Assembly (NCBI RefSeq): GCF_003951285.1
Contig: NZ_RXFQ01000004.1
Span: 186,001-250,000, forward strand
From: Variovorax beijingensis
GTDB taxonomy: Bacteria > Pseudomonadota > Gammaproteobacteria > Burkholderiales > Burkholderiaceae_C
Direction: 5' to 3'
DNA: 64,000 nt
The stretch's first letter is position 1; every line of letters begins with the position of its first letter. Shown piece by piece: positions 9,687 to 18,633 of the stretch. The notes under the pieces are model-generated. The model searched no databases. It saw only the letters and a program-made list of their open reading frames with translations, and was not told the origin of the DNA. The position numbers and the translations under genes are program-made.

Positions 9687-10960
9687 AGCCTTCCGTCTGC
9701 TGCACCCAATGGCAGGATGCTCTTCACATCAAAAAGCACGGCGCCCGCTTGGCCCAAAGCCTTAATTCCGGCCTCCCCCAATGCAACAAACTGGTGGTGC
9801 CCCACTGCCAGCACCACGGCAGCGTATTGGCCGGGCTGAGGCATTTCGACCAAGCATTTAAGTCCATATTCATGCTCGGCATCGGCCACATTGATCCACG
9901 GATCGAATACGTCGACTTGGACGTTGTAGCTCTGAAGAGTGCTCACGATGTCCACCACCTTGGTGTTACGCACGTCCGGGCAGTTTTCCTTGAAGGTCAG
10001 CCCCAGCACCAGGACCTTGCTGTTCAGCACCGGCAAGCTCTTGCGCAGCATCAGCTTGATCACTTCATCAGCCACGTGGCTAGCCATGTTGTCGTTGATG
10101 CGTCGGCCCGCCAAGATCACTTCAGGGTGGTAGCCGACTTCGACCGCCTTATGCGTCAGGTAATACGGGTCTACGCCTATGCAGTGGCCTCCTACCAGTC
10201 CCGGACGAAAAGGCAGGAAGTTCCACTTGGTGCCGGCGGCCTGCAAAACCTCCCCCGTGTCGATGCCTAGCCTATGAAAGATCAGGCTGAGCTCATTCAT
10301 CAGCGCAATGTTCACGTCGCGCTGCGTGTTTTCGATCACCTTCGCGGCCTCGGCAACCTTGATAGTGCTGGCCTTGTGAGTGCCAGCGGTGATGATCTGG
10401 CCGTATAGCTGGTCAACCGTTTCAGCGACCTCGGGCGTGCTGCCGCTGGTCACCTTCTTGATGGTTGACAGGCGGTGTTCCTTGTCACCGGGGTTGATCC
10501 GCTCGGGGCTATAGCCGCAGAAAAAGTCGACATTGAATTTCTGGCCGCTGTGTTTCTCCAGCACCGGCACGCAGACCTCTTCGGTCGCGCCCGGGTACAC
10601 GGTCGATTCGTAGATGACGATTGCGCCGGTCGGCATTACCTTGCCGACCGTCTCGCTGGCCTTGATCAACGGCGTCAAATCAGGGCGATTGGCGTTGTCG
10701 ATAGGGGTGGGTACCGTGACGATGAAGATCCCGCAATCGCGCAGATCGGCGATGTCCGACGTAAAGGCCAACCGACTCGCCGCCTTCAATTCTTCGGGCG
10801 TGGTTTCAAGGGTGTGATCGCGCCCTTCCCTCAATTCGGCAATGCGCTTCGGATTGATGTCGAATCCAACGACATCGCGCTTCTTGCCGAATTCGACGGC
10901 AAGCGGCAGGCCGACGTAGCCCAGGCCGATCACGGCAATCTTAGAATTGTTTGAGTTCAT
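9683..10960 (-). CDS. tviB: UDP-N-acetyl-D-glucosamine 6-dehydrogenase, TviB/WbpO type
   Basis: 425 residues, the usual length of nucleotide-sugar dehydrogenases. The N-terminal NAD domain shows [18 protein letters not shown]. The central domain has the catalytic cysteine in [16 protein letters not shown]. The C-terminal domain has [17 protein letters not shown], the UDP-binding signature. The family oxidises UDP-GlcNAc or UDP-GalNAc to the uronic acid with two NAD+. It precedes and overlaps the 4-epimerase, an arrangement found in Vi antigen and WbpO/WbpP-type loci. High GC, like the chromosomal backbone. A 154-bp gap separates it from wza. Confidence 0.93.
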   Translation of the reverse strand: MNSNNSKIAVIGLGYVGLPLAVEFGKKRDVVGFDINPKRIAELREGRDHTLETTPEELKAASRLAFTSDIADLRDCGIFIVTVPTPIDNANRPDLTPLIKASETVGKVMPTGAIVIYESTVYPGATEEVCVPVLEKHSGQKFNVDFFCGYSPERINPGDKEHRLSTIKKVTSGSTPEVAETVDQLYGQIITAGTHKASTIKVAEAAKVIENTQRDVNIALMNELSLIFHRLGIDTGEVLQAAGTKWNFLPFRPGLVGGHCIGVDPYYLTHKAVEVGYHPEVILAGRRINDNMASHVADEVIKLMLRKSLPVLNSKVLVLGLTFKENCPDVRNTKVVDIVSTLQSYNVQVDVFDPWINVADAEHEYGLKCLVEMPQPGQYAAVVLAVGHHQFVALGEAGIKALGQAGAVLFDVKSILPLGAADGRL

Positions 10961-11114
10961 TCGAGACTAGCTCCGGTTGCGGGGCGCTCTGACCAAAAGG
11001 GGGCAATGCCGCACGCGGCACCGCTCGCCAAGCTCCTCTTTAAGACTTGGCGGGCGATAAAACCGGCCGAGGCGCTGTGGCAAGACCTGTTCACCACGGC
11101 AACCCGGCCCGCTC

Positions 11115-12275
11115 TCAGCGGAACCGATCCGCCGTTTCGCTACCCAAGTTCACCACCTGCGCGGCGGGCAAGATCAAGCTGATCACGCGGTTCCACTTCA
11201 CGAGCGGCACCGGGTCGATGTAGACCACGTCTTGCGCCTCCAGGCTGAACTGCCTGGCCAGCACCATGGCGGCGGGGTTCTTGGCGTCCAGGTGGAAGAT
11301 CGCGGGCAAGCCGGTGGCACCTTGCCGAATCACGTAGATCTGGCCGGGGTTCGACGTGGTAAGCACCGGGCCGCCCGCTTCGCCCAACGCCTCGTTCAGG
11401 TTGAGGCGGCCGTTGGTGCGCACCGGCAGTGCCGATGGGCGCAGGATTTCACCCATCACATACACCTTGGCGTCTTCGCGGGTGCCCACGCGAATGGTGT
11501 CGCCGTTTCTCAGGGGAATGTCGTTGCCGTCGTGGCCAGCCTGGCGCAGGCGTGTGAGGTCGATGTCGATGGACTTGCCGTCGCGCACCAGGGTGACGTC
11601 TGCGCGGTTGCCGTTGGCGGTGATGCCGCCGGCGCGGTTGATGGCCTCGGTGAGGGTCATGGGCACGTCGGTGAAGATCTGCGAGCCCGGTGAGCGCACT
11701 TCGCCTTCTATATAGGCACGGCGGCTGCGGAAGGACTGGATGCGCACGGTCACTTCGGGCTCGCGCACCTGGGTGACGATGAGCTTGGAGATGAGGTCGC
11801 CGGCCTCGGCCTCGGTGAGGCCCGCCACCCTGACGCGGCCGACGTAGGGAAAGGCAATTTCGCCCGACGAATCGACGATGAAGCCGGGCGCCACGCTCAC
11901 GCCGGTGGGGTCGGCCTGTTGGGAGATGACGGCGCCGGCGTTGGGCAGCAGCTCGGGGTGGTCATACACGATGACGCCGACCACGTCTCCGGGGCCGATG
12001 GTGTAGCTCTTCGGCTTGCCGAACAGGGCCTGCACTTCGGGCGGCAGGTTCTTGGGCGCGGCCTTGGCCAGAGTGCGCACCAGGGCTGGCGTGATGGGGG
12101 TGATCCGGTCCTCGGGTGCTGCGTCGGGCAGGTACTGGAACTTGGGAGGCAGATCTTCGGCGACCTGGTAGGGCTCGACGGCACCCATGCCCGGAGCAAC
12201 GGCGCAGCCTTGAAGCACGGCCACGCCCAACATTGCAGCGGCAATCCATGCCGTTGCGTTCACTTCTCGTCTCAA
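11115..12275 (-). CDS. wza: Wza-type outer-membrane polysaccharide export lipoprotein
   Basis: 386 residues. I take TTG at 12275 because an AGGGGA ribosome site lies about 7 bases upstream; a GTG four codons later is an alternative. A lipoprotein signal ends in LQGC with Cys24. YTIGPGDVVGVIVYDHPEL starts the poly-export domain (about 90-200), followed by two SLBB-like beta-grasp domains (RRAYIEGEVRSPG; AKVYVMGEILRP) and a C-terminal amphipathic helix. The family forms the octameric channel through which Wzx/Wzy-made polysaccharide leaves the cell. It is the first gene of the locus, behind a repeat-rich regulatory region. No Wzc kinase or Wzb phosphatase is next to it, so those partners must be elsewhere. 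Confidence 0.92.
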   Translation of the reverse strand: MRREVNATAWIAAAMLGVAVLQGCAVAPGMGAVEPYQVAEDLPPKFQYLPDAAPEDRITPITPALVRTLAKAAPKNLPPEVQALFGKPKSYTIGPGDVVGVIVYDHPELLPNAGAVISQQADPTGVSVAPGFIVDSSGEIAFPYVGRVRVAGLTEAEAGDLISKLIVTQVREPEVTVRIQSFRSRRAYIEGEVRSPGSQIFTDVPMTLTEAINRAGGITANGNRADVTLVRDGKSIDIDLTRLRQAGHDGNDIPLRNGDTIRVGTREDAKVYVMGEILRPSALPVRTNGRLNLNEALGEAGGPVLTTSNPGQIYVIRQGATGLPAIFHLDAKNPAAMVLARQFSLEAQDVVYIDPVPLVKWNRVISLILPAAQVVNLGSETADRFR

Positions 12276-12331
12276 AACAGTCCCCTGGTTGTTGCGATGA
12301 GGGCCGCGACTCCGGCCCCACAGGGACTAGC

Positions 12332-12480
12332 TGTTGCTGAATACCCCTCCCTGTACGTATATTTTAACTTTTGTTGCTAAACGTTTGTATTCAACAAGTG
12401 ACGCGGATCACTTTTTCAGAGATATCTAACGAGTGTTACCTTTAGCAACCCATCTCCTGCAAAAAGTGTGATGAATACCC
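12332..12480. repeat. Cluster of GTTGCTRAA and TGAATAC repeats upstream of wza
   Basis: In the AT-rich stretch in front of wza three related 9-mers occur: GTTGCTGAA at 12333, GTTGCTAAA at 12373, and the exact inverse TTTAGCAAC at 12441. Interleaved with them are TGAATACCC at 12338, GTATTCA inverted at 12387, and TGAATACCC at 12472. This symmetrical array is a candidate binding region for a regulator of the polysaccharide locus. The rest of 12276-12683 holds no gene. Confidence 0.45.
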
Positions 12481-12683
12481 TTGTCAGGGCAACGCTGTTA
12501 CTTGAAGGAAGTTGGACGCGGTAGAGCGAAGAAACGGGCGACTTGTCATCACTCGTATTGGGTAGGCCGGCCGTTTTTTTGTATCGCCTGAGGGATTGAC
12601 ATCGGCACTCAGCGGGAGGTCAGGTGCGGCATGTCCAATGCTCCAAAAAGAGCCTTTCTGGAGGGCATTTGCTGCTTTTACCC

Positions 12684-12782
12684 ATGTACACCATCGCAAT
12701 TGACACCGGAATCTTCATTGCAGGCGCCTTCCTGGGTGTCCTGCTCATGTGCCTGCTCCACGTTTCGCGGTCGGACGACTGA
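12684..12782 (+). CDS. Possible 32-residue single-pass membrane protein
   Basis: ATG at 12684 opens a 32-codon frame ending in TGA. The peptide starts MYTIAIDTGIFIAGAFLGV and continues with a hydrophobic stretch LLMCLLHV and a charged SRSDD tail: one transmembrane helix with the N-terminus short and the C-terminus polar. A GGAGGG sequence lies about 18 bases before the ATG, further than ideal. The pattern (short hydrophobic helix with FxxGAFxGVxxMCLL) resembles tiny DUF3789-like proteins, but I cannot verify that. It stands alone between divergent wza and the fimbrial operon. Confidence 0.4.
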   Translation: MYTIAIDTGIFIAGAFLGVLLMCLLHVSRSDD

Positions 12783-13345
12783 AGCCGAGAGCCCCGGCCT
12801 CGCCGGCTGGGGCAGGTAACCGTTGTTGCCACGCATCACCGCGGGACACTCCTCATGACGGCGCGCTGAGGCGCCTTTAGGACTTTTTCCCTACGGAAAT
12901 CTGTGATGAAGTTGGCAAAACCGCTTCTAAAATGTGAGCGGCCGTCTGTGACAAGTGGTACTTCCAGCTACATTTTGTAAGCCAGAAGCGACCGCTGATC
13001 CAGCGTAACGAGCTCCGGCAGTCCCAACGGACTGCCGTTCCTCGTTGTCGATTGCTTCTGCTCGCCCGCCTCCATGCGGGTCTCGCAGCCAGAAGGAATC
13101 CGGCAGGTCCCGGTGCTCTCGGCCCCTCTGTAGGGGCCGCCTTCCAGCCATTTTTCCGCCCGTTCCTGACGGATGGGCTACCCACCCCCAGCGCGTAACC
13201 ACGACGCGATGGACTGAAGCGCGTCAGTTGACTTTTTGAAACTAAAGTATCAATAATTGATGGCTGAGAACTATTTAGTTACTTAGCCGGGGGCGAGTTC
13301 AGCCCTTCTTTCCAACACCTTTCCTCTAACCAGTTGGCGTTCACC
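12783..13345. other. Non-coding stretch with two strong hairpins before the fimbrial operon
   Basis: No convincing gene in 560 bp. Two perfect stem-loops stand out: CGGCAGTCC-CAAC-GGACTGCCG at 13016-13037 and GGCCCCT-CTGT-AGGGGCC at 13121-13138. Neither is followed by a T-run, so they are not typical terminators. They may belong to a small RNA, a long leader or a decayed repeat element. After 13210 the sequence turns AT-rich, as expected near the fimbrial promoter. Confidence 0.4.
13228..13256 (+). promoter_or_regulatory. Candidate sigma-70 promoter of the fimbrial operon
   Basis: TTGACT at 13228-13233 is followed after 17 bases by CAATAA at 13251-13256, in an AT-rich island 90 bp before the first fimbrial gene. 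The -35 is good and the -10 is weak, so this is tentative. Confidence 0.35.
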
Positions 13346-13855
13346 ATGAAAAAGCTCTCCCTCATCGCTGCAGCGACCCTTGCCGTTACCACCAGCGCCG
13401 TCTTGGCAGCAACGAACCCGGCCACTTCGACGTTCCAGGTCCTGATCACTGTCAACAAGGCCTGTTCGGTGGTCGCGGGTACCGCTTCCAACATCGATTT
13501 CGGACCGGTCGATTCCTCCGCCACCAACCTGTCCGCCAGCAGCAACATCAGCGTGACCTGCTCCAAGACGACGCCCTACAACATCGGCCTGCAGCCTTCG
13601 CTGGCCACCAGCACCACCGGCGCCGGTGTGATGAGCTCCGTGACCACTTCGGACACGGTCGCCTACCAGCTCCGTTCGGGAAGCGCTACCGGCCCGGTCT
13701 GGGGCAGCACCGCCACGGCTACCGATGTGGGCAACGGCGTGGCCGGCACCGGTACCGGTGTGGCGCAGACGATTCCCGTGCATGCCACGGTTGCCAACGC
13801 CAACGTGACGCCTGGCGCCTACGCCGACACGGTGACGGTCCTCGTCAACTACTGA
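13346..13855 (+). CDS. Spore coat U domain fimbrial subunit
   Basis: 169 residues from ATG at 13346. MKKLSLIAAATLAVTTSAVLA is a classical Sec signal cleaved after the last Ala. The mature part is one SCPU (spore coat U) domain: FQVLITVNKACSV at its start, NIDFGPVDSS, a second Cys in ISVTCSKTTPYNIGL, GAGVMSS, and the C-terminal DTVTVLVNY beta strand. The two Cys likely form a disulfide. SCPU proteins are subunits of Csu-type chaperone-usher pili, assembled by donor-strand exchange. It is first in an operon with chaperone, usher and a two-domain SCPU protein, so it is probably the major pilin. Confidence 0.88.
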   Translation: MKKLSLIAAATLAVTTSAVLAATNPATSTFQVLITVNKACSVVAGTASNIDFGPVDSSATNLSASSNISVTCSKTTPYNIGLQPSLATSTTGAGVMSSVTTSDTVAYQLRSGSATGPVWGSTATATDVGNGVAGTGTGVAQTIPVHATVANANVTPGAYADTVTVLVNY

Positions 13856-13873
13856 TCGTTTGATCGATAGCCC

Positions 13874-14605
13874 ATGCGCCACCTGCTGCTTCGCTATACC
13901 GCTGCCCTCGCGCTTGCCCTGGCGCAGGCGGTCGCATCGGCCAGCGGGCTGCAGGTGTCTCCGGTCACGCTGACGCTGCAGGCCACGCAAAACGCCGAAG
14001 GCCTTTGGCTCAGCAACACCGGGGACACGGTGGTGCATGCGCAGGTGCGCGTCTATCAATGGACGCAGGAGAACGGCACCGAAAAGCTGACGCCCTCGCG
14101 CGAACTGCTGGTCAGTCCGCCGATGGTGCAGCTGGCTGCCTCTGACAGGCAGCTGATCCGCGTGATTCGCTCGGGCGTTCCCACGGGCACTGTCGAGGGC
14201 TCGTACCGGGTGATCATCGACGAGCTGCCGGTGGAGATGAAGGAAAAGAAGGGCCTGCAGCTGGTGCTGCGCTATTCGGTGCCCATCTTCATTGCAGCCG
14301 CGGGCGCCCAGTCGCCTGCGCCCCAGCTCGCATGGTCGCTGCGCCGCGAAGACGGCAAGGCGGTGATCGAGGTGGCGAACAACGGCGGCATGCATGCGCA
14401 GCTCGCCGATCTGGAATTTGTCGACACGGTCGGCCGCCGCACGCCGGTGCATGCCGGCCTGATGGGCTACGTGTTGCCGGGCGCGCGCATGCGTTGGCCG
14501 CTGAAGACCTCCGCGGAGGCCTTTGCCCTCGGCGGCATCCTGGAAACGAAGATCAATGGCAACGCGACGCAGGAAAACATCCCGCCGCTCCCACGCGCCC
14601 GCTGA
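13874..14605 (+). CDS. Periplasmic pilus-assembly chaperone (Csu/FimC type)
   Basis: 243 residues with a signal peptide ending near AVASAS (about 24). The first Ig-like domain (about 25-150) has LQVSPVTLTLQA, LWLSNTGDTVVHAQVRVYQW and the FimC-family segment YRVIIDELPVE. The second domain follows from about 150 (FIAAAG to the end). The chaperone would cap SCPU subunits and hand them to the usher encoded next. The gene lies 18 bp after the first pilin and overlaps the usher start. The P-pilus chaperone Arg/Lys anchor is not obvious by eye; the protein fits the archaic (sigma) chaperone-usher group, judged by its SCPU partners. Confidence 0.87.
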   Translation: MRHLLLRYTAALALALAQAVASASGLQVSPVTLTLQATQNAEGLWLSNTGDTVVHAQVRVYQWTQENGTEKLTPSRELLVSPPMVQLAASDRQLIRVIRSGVPTGTVEGSYRVIIDELPVEMKEKKGLQLVLRYSVPIFIAAAGAQSPAPQLAWSLRREDGKAVIEVANNGGMHAQLADLEFVDTVGRRTPVHAGLMGYVLPGARMRWPLKTSAEAFALGGILETKINGNATQENIPPLPRAR

Positions 14606-16964
14606 GCGCCTGCTGCCACTGCTGCTTCTCTCCGGTCTGGTGTCTTTTGCCGCTCAGGCTGAGGGTGCGGCAGCCGGCGCAAGCGCACAGGTGGCCGCCT
14701 CCACGGAAGGCGACCTGGCCGGCCCGGGCGGCAGCGACCTTTATCTTGAACTGAGCCTCAATGGCAATCCGCGCGGCCTGGTGCACTTTGGCCTGCGCGG
14801 GCAGGAGCTTTGGGCCAGCGCGGCCACGCTGCGGCAGCTGGGCTTCGTGCTGCCGGCGGGCGTGTCGGATCCGGTGCGGCTCAGGAGCCTTCCGGGGGTA
14901 CAGGTGAAGTACGACGCGGCGGTGCAGAGCGTGGCCATTCACGCCACCGCCGATGTGCTGCGCCTGCCCACGACGGTGGTCGACACGTCGACGACCATCG
15001 TGCCCAAGGCCAGCGCTTCGCCCGGCTTGCTGCTCAACTACGACCTGTATGGCACGCAGGGGCGCGGCAATACGTCGAGCCTGAATGCGCTCACCGAACT
15101 GCGCGCGTTCAACGGGAGCTCGGTGCTCAGCAACACGCTGATGTCGCGCGCGGCCCGCACCGATGGCGAGGGCTGGCAGCACGACTCGGTCCGGCTCGAC
15201 ACCACCTGGAGCAAGTCGTTCCCCGAAGAAATGCTGACCCTTCGCGTGGGCGATACCACCACGGCCTCGCTGCCGTGGTCGCGCTCCACACGAATCGGCG
15301 GCATCCAGCTGTCGCGCAACTTTGCGCTGCAGCCCTATCGCACCACCACGCCGCTGCCGGCCTTCCTGGGGTCGGCCACGCTGCCTTCGCAGGTGGAGCT
15401 GTACATCAACGGGATGCGCCAGTACACGGGCCAGGTGCCGGCGGGGCCGTTTCAGCTGAAGACGGTTCCCAGCATCAATGGCGCGGGCAATGCGCAGGTG
15501 GTGTTGACCGATGCCTTCGGGCGCGCGACGACGCTCGACTTTTCGCTGTACGACACGCAGCGGCTGCTGGAGGCGGGCCTGTCGGACTGGTCGGTGGACC
15601 TGGGCATGGTGCGCAAGAGCTACGGCCTGCGCTCGTTCGACTACGGCAACGAAGCCGCCGCCACCGGCACCTGGCGCTATGGCGTGAGCAACAGCTTCAC
15701 GCTGGAAGCGCACGGCGAGGCCACCAAGGGGCTGGTCAAGGGCGGCGTTGGCGGCGCCTTGCTGCTGGGCCAGAGCGGCGTGCTGACGGGCGCGGTGGCG
15801 CAGAGCAGCTACGGCGCAGAGCGGGGCTCGCTGCTCAACCTGGGCTACAGCTGGCGCGACAACCGGTTCAATTTCACGGTCGAAGGCACCCGCACGCGCG
15901 GCGACTACCGCGACGTGGCGTCGCTGTACGGCAGCGCGCCGCCACGCGGCTCGGGCCGCGCATCGATCGGCTACACCACCAGCGGCTTCGGCAGCTTTGG
16001 CCTGAGCTACCTGTACCTGCGCTATCCGGCGCAGGAGGCAACGCGCCTGGCAAGCGCCTACTGGTTCATGTCGCTGGGGCGCAGCGCGTCGGTGAATGTG
16101 AGCCTCAACCAGAACCTGGACAACCGGCGCGAGCGCAGCCTTTTCGTGGGCTTCACCTGGGCGCTGGACGGCAAGGTCACGACCAGCACCGGCGTGCAGC
16201 GCGACGGCGACCGCACCACCTTCTCGGCCGACGCGCAGAGCTCGACGCCGAGCGAAGGCGGCATCGGCTGGCGCGCGGGCCTGCGCCAGGGCGGCGGCCA
16301 GAACGGCGGCCAGGCCGAGCTCGACTACCTGGGCCGCTACGGCCGCGCGATGGCGGGCATCAGCATGATCGGCGACAGCCGCTATGCCTACGCCGGCGCC
16401 ACGGGTTCGGTCGCGTTCATGGGCGGCCAGCCCTTTGCGGCCCGGCGCATCGACGATGCCTTTGCGGTGGTCTCCACCGACGGCATTGCGGGCGTGCCGG
16501 TGAGGCTGGAGAACCGCGACATCGGCACGACGGACGGCCACGGCATGCTGCTGGTGGCGCCGCTGCGCGCCTACCAGAACAACCAGCTGTCGATCGACCC
16601 GATGCAGCTGCCCGCCGACGTGCGGATCGAGCGCGTGAAGACGGTGGCCACGCCGAGCGACCGCGCCGGCACGATGGTGCGCTTTGGCATCACGCCGATC
16701 AATGCGGCGGCGCTGCTGCTGGTGGATGAGGCGGGCAAGCCGCTGCCGCTGGGCAGCCGGGTGCGCGTGAACGGCGGCACCGGCGAGCCGGCGCTGGTGG
16801 GCTTTGACGGCGCGGTGTACCTGGAGTCGCTGCAGCCGCACAACACGCTCGAGGTGCAGACGCCCGGCGGCCGCTGCCGCGCCAGCTTCGACTATCGCAA
16901 GGACGGCGCCGGCATTCCGCAGATCGGACCGCTGCGCTGCATCAGGGAAGGGAAGACGCCATGA
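14556..16964 (+). CDS. Outer-membrane usher of Csu-type pilus
   Basis: 802 residues from ATG at 14556 (start overlaps the chaperone end by 50 bases; an ATG 11 codons earlier in the same frame is possible). A signal with RLLPLLLLSGLVSFAAQA precedes the mature domain. YLELSLNGNPRGLVHFGL is the usher N-terminal domain that binds chaperone-subunit complexes. A FimD-like beta-barrel with FALQPYRTTTPLPAFLG, VELYINGMRQYTGQVPAGPF and DAFGRATTLDFSLYDTQRLL fills the middle, and the C-terminal domain ends with CRASFDYRKDGAGIPQIGPL. It forms the pore for pilus secretion. Length is typical. Its stop overlaps the adhesin-like gene by 4 bases. Confidence 0.92.
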   Translation: MATRRRKTSRRSHAPAERLLPLLLLSGLVSFAAQAEGAAAGASAQVAASTEGDLAGPGGSDLYLELSLNGNPRGLVHFGLRGQELWASAATLRQLGFVLPAGVSDPVRLRSLPGVQVKYDAAVQSVAIHATADVLRLPTTVVDTSTTIVPKASASPGLLLNYDLYGTQGRGNTSSLNALTELRAFNGSSVLSNTLMSRAARTDGEGWQHDSVRLDTTWSKSFPEEMLTLRVGDTTTASLPWSRSTRIGGIQLSRNFALQPYRTTTPLPAFLGSATLPSQVELYINGMRQYTGQVPAGPFQLKTVPSINGAGNAQVVLTDAFGRATTLDFSLYDTQRLLEAGLSDWSVDLGMVRKSYGLRSFDYGNEAAATGTWRYGVSNSFTLEAHGEATKGLVKGGVGGALLLGQSGVLTGAVAQSSYGAERGSLLNLGYSWRDNRFNFTVEGTRTRGDYRDVASLYGSAPPRGSGRASIGYTTSGFGSFGLSYLYLRYPAQEATRLASAYWFMSLGRSASVNVSLNQNLDNRRERSLFVGFTWALDGKVTTSTGVQRDGDRTTFSADAQSSTPSEGGIGWRAGLRQGGGQNGGQAELDYLGRYGRAMAGISMIGDSRYAYAGATGSVAFMGGQPFAARRIDDAFAVVSTDGIAGVPVRLENRDIGTTDGHGMLLVAPLRAYQNNQLSIDPMQLPADVRIERVKTVATPSDRAGTMVRFGITPINAAALLLVDEAGKPLPLGSRVRVNGGTGEPALVGFDGAVYLESLQPHNTLEVQTPGGRCRASFDYRKDGAGIPQIGPLRCIREGKTP

Positions 16965-17977
16965 GCTTTTTGAGCCGCACCTTGCAGGCGCTGCGCCTGC
17001 CTTTGCTTTGTGCGCTGCTGTGGTGGCTGCCGATGGGGAGCGCGCAGGCGGCGGTCAATTGCACGGCGCAGATGTCGGCTCTGAATTTCGGCACGGTGGA
17101 GCTGGTCGACGGAAGCACGCCGCCATCCGTGAACGCCACGCTGACCTATACCTGCAACAACACCGGCAACTCCACCGAGTCCCTCAGGGTCTGCTTCAAT
17201 ATTGGCGACGGCGACCAAAGCCTTGGGAGCTTCGATCCGCGGCTCATGAAGCTCACCACGGGCAACAACACCTTGAAGTTCCGGCTCTTCCAGGGCACGA
17301 GCGGCACGGTCTGGGGTTCGAATGGCAACGCGGCGGTGCCGAATCCATTCACCGACACCATGAGCATTGCTCGCCGGTCCAGCGTGACGAGAAGCACGAC
17401 CATGCGCGGGGAATTGCTTGCCCTCCAGGGCACGGCGCCTCCGGGCCAGTACACGGACAACTTCGGCGGAATCCACACCTCGATCACGCTGTCGTCGAAC
17501 CAGGGCTCCACCGCGCCATCGACGTGCAACGGCTCGTCGTCGGGCAACTTTCCCTTCGTGGTGAACGCGACCGTCGCCAAGAGCTGCCTGGTCACGGCCG
17601 ATCCGCTGAACTTCGGCAGCATCGACGGCCTGCCGGGCATGGGCAACAGAGACCAGGCGAGCACGATCAACGTGACCTGCTCGGCGTCCACCGTCTACAA
17701 GGTCGGGCTGTCGCCATCCAATGGCTCGACCACCGGTGCCGGGGTGATGTCGCCGACGGGCGGCGTGCCGGGCAACACGGACACGGTGGCCTACCGGCTC
17801 TACCGCGATGCCAACCGCTCGCTCCCGTGGGGCAGCGTCGTGGACACCAACACCGCCACGGCCACCGGCAACGGCACGGCCCAGGCGCTGACCGTGTACG
17901 GCCGGGTCCTTGGCAGCAGCGTGAACGTGCGGCCGGACAGCTACCGGGACACCGTGACGGTCTCCGTGACCTACTGA
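16961..17977 (+). CDS. Two-domain spore coat U protein, probable pilus tip adhesin
   Basis: 338 residues with a signal peptide ending at AQA (about 28). Two SCPU domains follow: one from about 30 (VNCTAQMSALNFGTVEL) to 185 and a second from about 190 (NATVAKSCLVTADPLNFGSI) to the end (DTVTVSVTY). Cys residues are spaced for one disulfide in each domain. A two-domain SCPU protein at the end of a Csu-type operon matches CsuE, the tip subunit that mediates attachment, which is the inference here. ATG overlaps the usher stop (ATGA). A 133-bp gap without a clear terminator separates it from the next gene, so read-through is possible. Confidence 0.85.
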   Translation: MSFLSRTLQALRLPLLCALLWWLPMGSAQAAVNCTAQMSALNFGTVELVDGSTPPSVNATLTYTCNNTGNSTESLRVCFNIGDGDQSLGSFDPRLMKLTTGNNTLKFRLFQGTSGTVWGSNGNAAVPNPFTDTMSIARRSSVTRSTTMRGELLALQGTAPPGQYTDNFGGIHTSITLSSNQGSTAPSTCNGSSSGNFPFVVNATVAKSCLVTADPLNFGSIDGLPGMGNRDQASTINVTCSASTVYKVGLSPSNGSTTGAGVMSPTGGVPGNTDTVAYRLYRDANRSLPWGSVVDTNTATATGNGTAQALTVYGRVLGSSVNVRPDSYRDTVTVSVTY

Positions 17978-18110
17978 CCCGCCAGGGCCAAGCGAGGGGC
18001 GCCGCAAAAAAAAACGCGGGCGGCCTTAATTTTCCGGCTACTCTGCCGATAACCCAGGTTGGGGCATCGATGCGATGCCCTCCACCGAGGTTGCGAGGAG
18101 AGGAGGTCCC

Positions 18111-18584
18111 ATGTCCGGAAACATGTCCCGTGCAGGTTCTGCCGGCCTGCTGCTTCCACCGCGCGCCGCACGCGCGGCGGCCGCCGTCGGCATGCTGCTG
18201 CTGTTGCCGCTGCGGCTCGGTTCCGCCGAGCCGATGCACGGCATGAGCAGCGCCACGGCGCGGTTCAACGTGACGATGATCGTCCTTCCGACCTTCAAGG
18301 TGCTCCAGGTCACGCCGGTGAATGGCGGGCACGAATACCGCGTCTGGACCAACATGAAGTCGGTGCTCATCAAGGGCCGCGAGTACCGCTTCGACAAGGT
18401 CGGCGAAACCGCCTTCACCGTGGCCGGCACCACCGCCGACGGCCTCGACACCCTCGACCCCACCTGGCGCGGTGCCATCGGCGCCATGGCCGCCATCGCA
18501 GCGCGCGCCGCGCCGCAAACGGCCGCCGCTGCTGCTGCGGAGGGCGACGGGAGCAATGCGACGAGGGTGACGGTGATTTACTGA
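18111..18584 (+). CDS. Secreted protein of unknown function linked to the pilus operon
   Basis: 157 residues from ATG at 18111, chosen because GGAGAGGAGGT sits 3 bases before it; an ATG 12 codons upstream lacks this. A long signal-like N-terminus has a hydrophobic run AAAVGMLLLLPLRLGSAEP. The mature part has ARFNVTMIVLPTFKVLQVTP near its start, a charged middle and an Ala-rich low-complexity stretch, and ends ATRVTVIY. That ending echoes the VTVLVNY and VTVSVTY ends of the SCPU proteins upstream, although no SCPU domain or paired Cys is present. It could be an accessory pilus component; I do not recognise its family. Confidence 0.6.
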   Translation: MSGNMSRAGSAGLLLPPRAARAAAAVGMLLLLPLRLGSAEPMHGMSSATARFNVTMIVLPTFKVLQVTPVNGGHEYRVWTNMKSVLIKGREYRFDKVGETAFTVAGTTADGLDTLDPTWRGAIGAMAAIAARAAPQTAAAAAAEGDGSNATRVTVIY

Positions 18585-18633
18585 GGAGCCGCAGAGCCGA
18601 CAACAGCCGCCGAGGGCGGTCTCCCCACTCGGA

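Noticed and set aside
12565..12580. GGCCGGCC followed by seven T as a terminator
   Set aside because: The palindrome has no loop, so no stable stem-loop forms before the T-run, and no gene ends there.
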